A stretch of 64,000 nt of DNA from Periplaneta americana (taxonomy: Eukaryota; Arthropoda; Insecta; Blattodea; Blattidae). The stretch is from positions 171,775,988 to 171,839,987 of the forward strand of contig NC_091120.1 of NCBI RefSeq assembly GCF_040183065.1. The letters run 5' to 3'. Below the pieces are notes generated by a model, which was given only the letters and a program-made list of their open reading frames with translations, searched no databases and was not told the DNA's origin. This document shows positions 28,401-34,400 of this stretch, one piece after another. Both the position numbers and the translations under genes were made by a program. Position 1 is the stretch's first letter. The number at the start of each line of letters is the position of its first letter.

Positions 28401-31400
28401 GCATCAGTGACATCGCTGAAATTCAGAACACTGCAATGCCATCAGATTGCTTAGCTCTGAGATTCGGAATACGCTCATTAGATGTTTAGCGGGTATCGCT
28501 AATGGGAAAACTCCTTATTGAATTTTTTTAACACCATGTGTACATAAAGCATCAAAGTAATTCAGTCAATGTCAAAATGAGAACTGTCAACTGTTTTATT
28601 GGACCAGTAAATGCTGATAGTTAAATGTTAATTTATTTTTCCCGTCACCAATGATGGATATCAAAGAATTTTGTATTTGTTGCCTTTATACGTAAAAATT
28701 AGACAGAAAACAACGATTTAAAATGAAAATTGTTAACAAATGTACACATACAAATCAAATTTAAAGCATTTTAATTATGATTGTTTGTTATTGCACAAAT
28801 AAAAATGGTAACTGAAAGCAGTATTTAAATGTAAATAAGTGTTCTTGAATATCGTTAACAGAGCTCGCATACACATCTTACTCTTCAAGTCAGCCTGTAA
28901 AGTGCAAAGCAGTAGCTATTTAGACCTTACCCCTGCTGCAGCACTATGTGTGTGGCAGGAAGGTGCAGGAAGTGCAGGAAGAATCTTGCTGCTCGTGGGG
29001 AGCACATCACCGCCCAGCGACTCTTTGCTTCTTTGATCTTCCTCTCTTTCCAAATTCGCACTTCCATACTGTATGCATGCAACAGACAAATAAGCATCAA
29101 ACAGGAAAAGCCGGAAGAACACCGCCCAAAGAAATAATGGAAAATTGTTTAAGAGAGCCAGCATCATAGAAAAGTAATTGTAATTACGAATATTAGTAAA
29201 AAGTCACTATATCTACTTCATAAAAAGTTGTTTTAATTCAGATAAAACATGCCATACTTAAATAAAAGGAGAATGTTTGGAGAAAAATAGTTGTTCAAAA
29301 CTCTTTACGGATGTTGAGTATAATAGTCGTTATCGCTTTAATTTTATCAAGTTTTACCTTCAGTTTTTCACTTGTAAATTAAATTCTTGTTGCAATTATT
29401 ATGGTAAAATATAGAATGATTCAAAAGGTTTGATAAAATGTTAGGGATCGTGCACAGCTCCAACAATAGCAACTTCTGAATAAGAATTCATATCCGACAT
29501 TTTCGAAGTCTGGTGTTGTGAGCCCCTCTGCATTGCAACACTTAAAACACAGAAAATTAGGCAATAATCATGCAGAATTTAATGATTACATATTGTTTAC
29601 CTGGTATGTGTTTATTGTTGTTTAGTAAACTGTTTGAAGATAGGTTTGAACTTCATAATTGAGGTTTGAATTTCATAAGTAATACCGCAAGGCATCACTA
29701 ATGAGAAAACTAAGCCAGAAGATAATGGAGTAAGATGCCCAGTTTCTTTACTCCTTCATTGCATAATATATCACTGACAAGTAGGCTTGCCAACTTTATT
29801 TGAAGAGAATATGGGAGACTAAGGAATCGGCAGAATTTCACATAGAAAATTGACAATTATTCAGTTGTTATTAAAAAAAAAGTTATTTTACACTTCGACA
29901 GTTAACCTTAAATTAAGAATATTTTGAGACAAAATTTCCAATATTAACATTTTTTGTTTTAACTTGGTCAGCATTGAAACCCATTTCTGCCAAGCATTTA
30001 CCTTCTATATAGACTGCACATTTTAATGCACCTCTGCAACAACGAAATTCATCATATAAATTATCTTCATTCACGGCAAAATTAAATGTTTGAAGTAAAG
30101 CTTCTACATTTTGAACAAATAAGGGAGGAAAATGCTCAAAAGGAAGAAAAATACGGAAGCTGGGAGACTATTGAAAATTTCTGCTAAATGCGGAATATCC
30201 CAGAAAATACGGAAGGGTTGGCAATCTACTGACAAGTAACATATTACTCTAATCAGACGTCAGATGTGTACAGGGTGGTTATTCAAAATAGTTTTTCCAT
30301 CTGTTCAGGATGGAATGAGAGTCTGTAAGCAAGTCACCATTCTCATTTTTGATCACGTTTACCCTTGCCAGATATTCTTTCTTAAATTCCTTCATGCCTT
30401 TATATAAATCTCAACTATTTTTATTCTTATTATTTGTTTCTACCTCATTCAGTTTTCCTTCAAATAATCTCTCTTTTTGTTCCTAAATATACGACTTGCT
30501 TCCCGTCTTTCATTAAAATAATTATATCTATTCCCCTGGACTGGATCCTGTAAGAATTTCAGTTTTGCTAGTTTCCTTCTTTCTACTACCATGCAACAAT
30601 CTTCATCAAACCACGGTTTCTTTTTCTTAGTTTCATAGTAACCTATGCTCTGCTCAGCTGCAATTTTGTTTATCTCTGATATTTTCCCACACACTATTAA
30701 TATCTAATTCTTCCTTAACTTCGTCGGAACTTTCTAAAGTGGCAAATTTGTTTGAAATTTCAACCTGATAATGTTACTTAGTTTCCTCGTCTTTTAATTT
30801 CGTAATATTAATCTCCTAATAAAAACTTGTTTTATGTCAGGGGCGTATTTTCCGGGCTACCGGTGGTAGCCCAAGAAAATTACAAAAGAAAAAGTTTATA
30901 ATATAACATAATGTAATAATTTTGTATTATTAGTTTTACCATAGTAATTAAAATTAAAGTAATTGTTAGATATATTTTGTGTAATAATAGGGTCAGCGGT
31001 AGCCCAAACCCTTTAACCAGTATACGCCACTGTTTTATGTTAATGTATTATCACAAGTCTCGCTACAAAACACAATAATAATTGGAAATGGTCATAGTTT
31101 TATAGAATTTAGTGTGCCTTGTATACTTCATTTTGCTACTTTTAAAAGGAAGTAATTTTTTTATAAAGGGAGATGGTATACTTGGTTCTCTTGACACCTC
31201 TATCTTAATCGTTAAGAAAGTTTCATTTAAAAAGTTCTTCCAGCATAGCTGCATAATAAGAAAACTGGCTCCACATGCGAACACTGCCATTTGACTTTCA
31301 TGCATATAATATATGTTTGTAAGACACAGTTGTTAAGTTGTTAGTAGTACATACACTGAAAAAGTGATTAAACTACAGAATCGTATTACAACACATAACA

Positions 31401-34400
31401 ACACAATTACACACAAGCAACACAAATAGTTAAACATTAATGTTTGTATAGTGTATATTGTTTATTTTTCAGATCATAAGATCATCAGGATTGGCATTTT
31501 GTATCATAAAAAGTTAAAGATGTCTGCGTACACGTCACTAAAGTATGCAGGAGACAGAAAGGTAGAGCTCCTTTTATCCCTAAATTTCTTGACTTCTGTA
31601 TTAGAAAGAGGTTAAGTGGTCAGCGCCATTTTCCAACCATCTTTTACCCCTGAAGAGAGGACTCTGTACCCTCTTTTGTAGGAGGTTGGTTTAACGTAAG
31701 ATTAGTTTTTGAAATTAAAACGAGATGTAAAAATTCCTCCTTCCTTAGAAAGTCCATGTTTTATTCCAGCATTAGAATGAATTTAGTTAAAATATTGCAT
31801 CTGCTTATTGAAAAATATATTACAGTAACCAGTCCAATTCTATGTTGTCAGTGAAAAGGTACAGTAGTGGCAACAACATCACTATTCAAAATTAATAAAT
31901 TTAAGGGAAACCAATGTAAAAATAATAATAAATATTCACGAGAATAACCTAAAGGAAAAAAAAAAAAAACTGGACTGACCCTTGTAGCTGATTTCAGAGT
32001 CACAGATTCAAATTTTGCTAGTCACAAAACACATCCATCTTGTATAATTGTAACAGTGAAATTTATTGCATTTGTTCGATTCCTACAGTCTTTTGTTTCC
32101 TTCAGTGCCTCAAACTTACAGACGAAAAAACTTTGAGAGTTTTATTTTCATCTGGCATCAGTATTACATTTCTACCTCTATTCGGCAAAGATAACTGCGT
32201 ATTTTTACATTAAATAGCAGCACATACCTCTGGCTTCACTATCCATATTGAAATTACCATAGTTTGGCACAATACATAGCACAGGATTCTTTTGCATCAG
32301 CTACAAGGGTCGGTCCGGTTTTTTTTTTTTTTTTTTTTTTGCCCCTACTGTACAAGTGTTTGGGGATTGTTTCGAAATTTATTTGCATACAAGACAATTT
32401 AAAAGTAATTGACTAGTTGTAGTTTTGCTTTTAAAAAATCTTCATTTTAGATAAGATAAACTTGGATGGATTGGACACTTCTTGTATTAGGATAAATTTA
32501 CAGCTCATAAATAAAAATACTTTTCAAGTATTTTATAGACTGTTAACAGACTTACAAAACAGTGTCTTATACAATAAAATTTGAATGTAAATTATTTATT
32601 AGGTTACATCGGATTTCATGATAATCCTTGCCAAAGAGTCCAAAAGATTCTATTGTAAGCTCTTACAGATATACATACAAAGTTCAGCTAGGCTTCCAGC
32701 CAGGAACACGCGCATCAGACATGATTGCATGACCGACATATACTGATTCATCATTGATTTGTAACCTTCCGCGTATCCTGAGAAAATACTATTTTTGTCC
32801 ACATCACGTTTCACTTAGACTCGTCGGTATTTGAATTTCAGCCCTCAACATGAAAATCTCGTCTTCTGGACAGTCAGCTGTCACTTCCTTTATGGACACA
32901 AACATGATTAATTTTGTTAGGGACAAACACAAACACTCATAAGTAGCATACATGTTGAGGGCTCAGAACCATTGAGACATCTCCAGAATTGCATTAGTCT
33001 GTTTCTTTAATGTTCTTAAGAACTGTATGTTTATACAGTTTGATCTGTTTTGGAAGACATAAAATAAAATATATCAGTAGTAATGCAAAAAAAAAAAAAA
33101 TATTTGAGTTTTAATATACCGGTAATGCTGAAACACAGGAGTTTTGTATTATTTTTACGAACAAAAGAAATAACATTATCTCTTAGCAATAAATAAATAA
33201 ACAAAATGCAGTTTACTACAAGGCAACGAGCTAAATGGGCGTTTTTTTCGAATTACAAGTCTATAATGTTATGGTACTGGTCACTTTACCCCAAAAATCT
33301 CCTGGCTTAGTTGCCTCATAAGTGGTGCCTTGTTGGTATCACTTGTGAGGTTCAGACCTGTCTTCGAACATTTGATGTCACATGTTTATTGGTGGGCACA
33401 TTGAGGTTTAATGTAGTCAAAACTCCCATCCTTCTGGAATATATTTACAGATTACTGAAAAATAAATAGTAACCTTTCTCATGTTGCACTGTTTTATTTT
33501 ATGTCTTCCCAAACGAATCACTCTGTATATATGACAGTTGCACAGAAGCTGAAATACCTCGAATTAAATTGAATATCATGAAGGAAGGATTGTTTATGTC
33601 CACTTTTAAATTCTAACGAGAAGAATGCACTTCACAAATAAAAATGCGGACTCCTCCATCGTCTTTTGTTCGTTTATCAAGTAGCTCAAATTTTAAGTAA
33701 ATCGAGTTGAAGTTGTGATTCATAAATTGTCAAGTCATACTTATATCAGGTTGAAAAGAATGCCGTCGCTGTGCATGCTGGATTTACAGTTTTGGCATTG
33801 ATTACTGCTTATGAACTATTGAAAATGTTGAAAAAAAAATATATTTCTTATACCTTATCTCGAGCAACGCTGTTCCGATATGTCACATTTTATGTTACAT
33901 AGATCTTCAAACTTTTAGATAGGGTGATTAAAAAGTTCAGCACCATAAACAAACACTGTTGTTAATACAGATAGCGAAAAATGGAAATACAGAAAAGTTG
34001 TTGGACATAAGTAGTTTTCAGTCTAATGTACTTGAGCGGGCTTGGGTGCTATTAACTCGATTGAGTCACTGCAGACTACCCCTTAACTCCCCACTCCACC
34101 TTCTCTGGCTGAGACAGTTATGTTTAGGACTGATACGAGTACACAGGTAGGCAAGGATTGCAGAGTGACGGATTGTAAAAGGCAGGCATCATAGATTTCG
34201 GCTCTCGCTGGTCGCCTAAAATCCACCACTGATGCACAGTACTGACTGTGTGTTTGTTTGTAAAGAGGAGTAAGCGAAACGGACATGAGCAGGGATATCT
34301 CCCTTCTTTTTCCTTTCCCCTTTATGCCCAGGGCAGTACTTGGGGCTATATACTGGTACGAACGGAAAAATGTCGTTGCCACATGCGTCCGCCTTAAAGG

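Noticed and set aside
28839..29169. Possible coding exon in the GC-rich patch
   Set aside because: Overlapping ORFs in three frames and both strands, no domain, no convincing splice pair in the transporter's phase.
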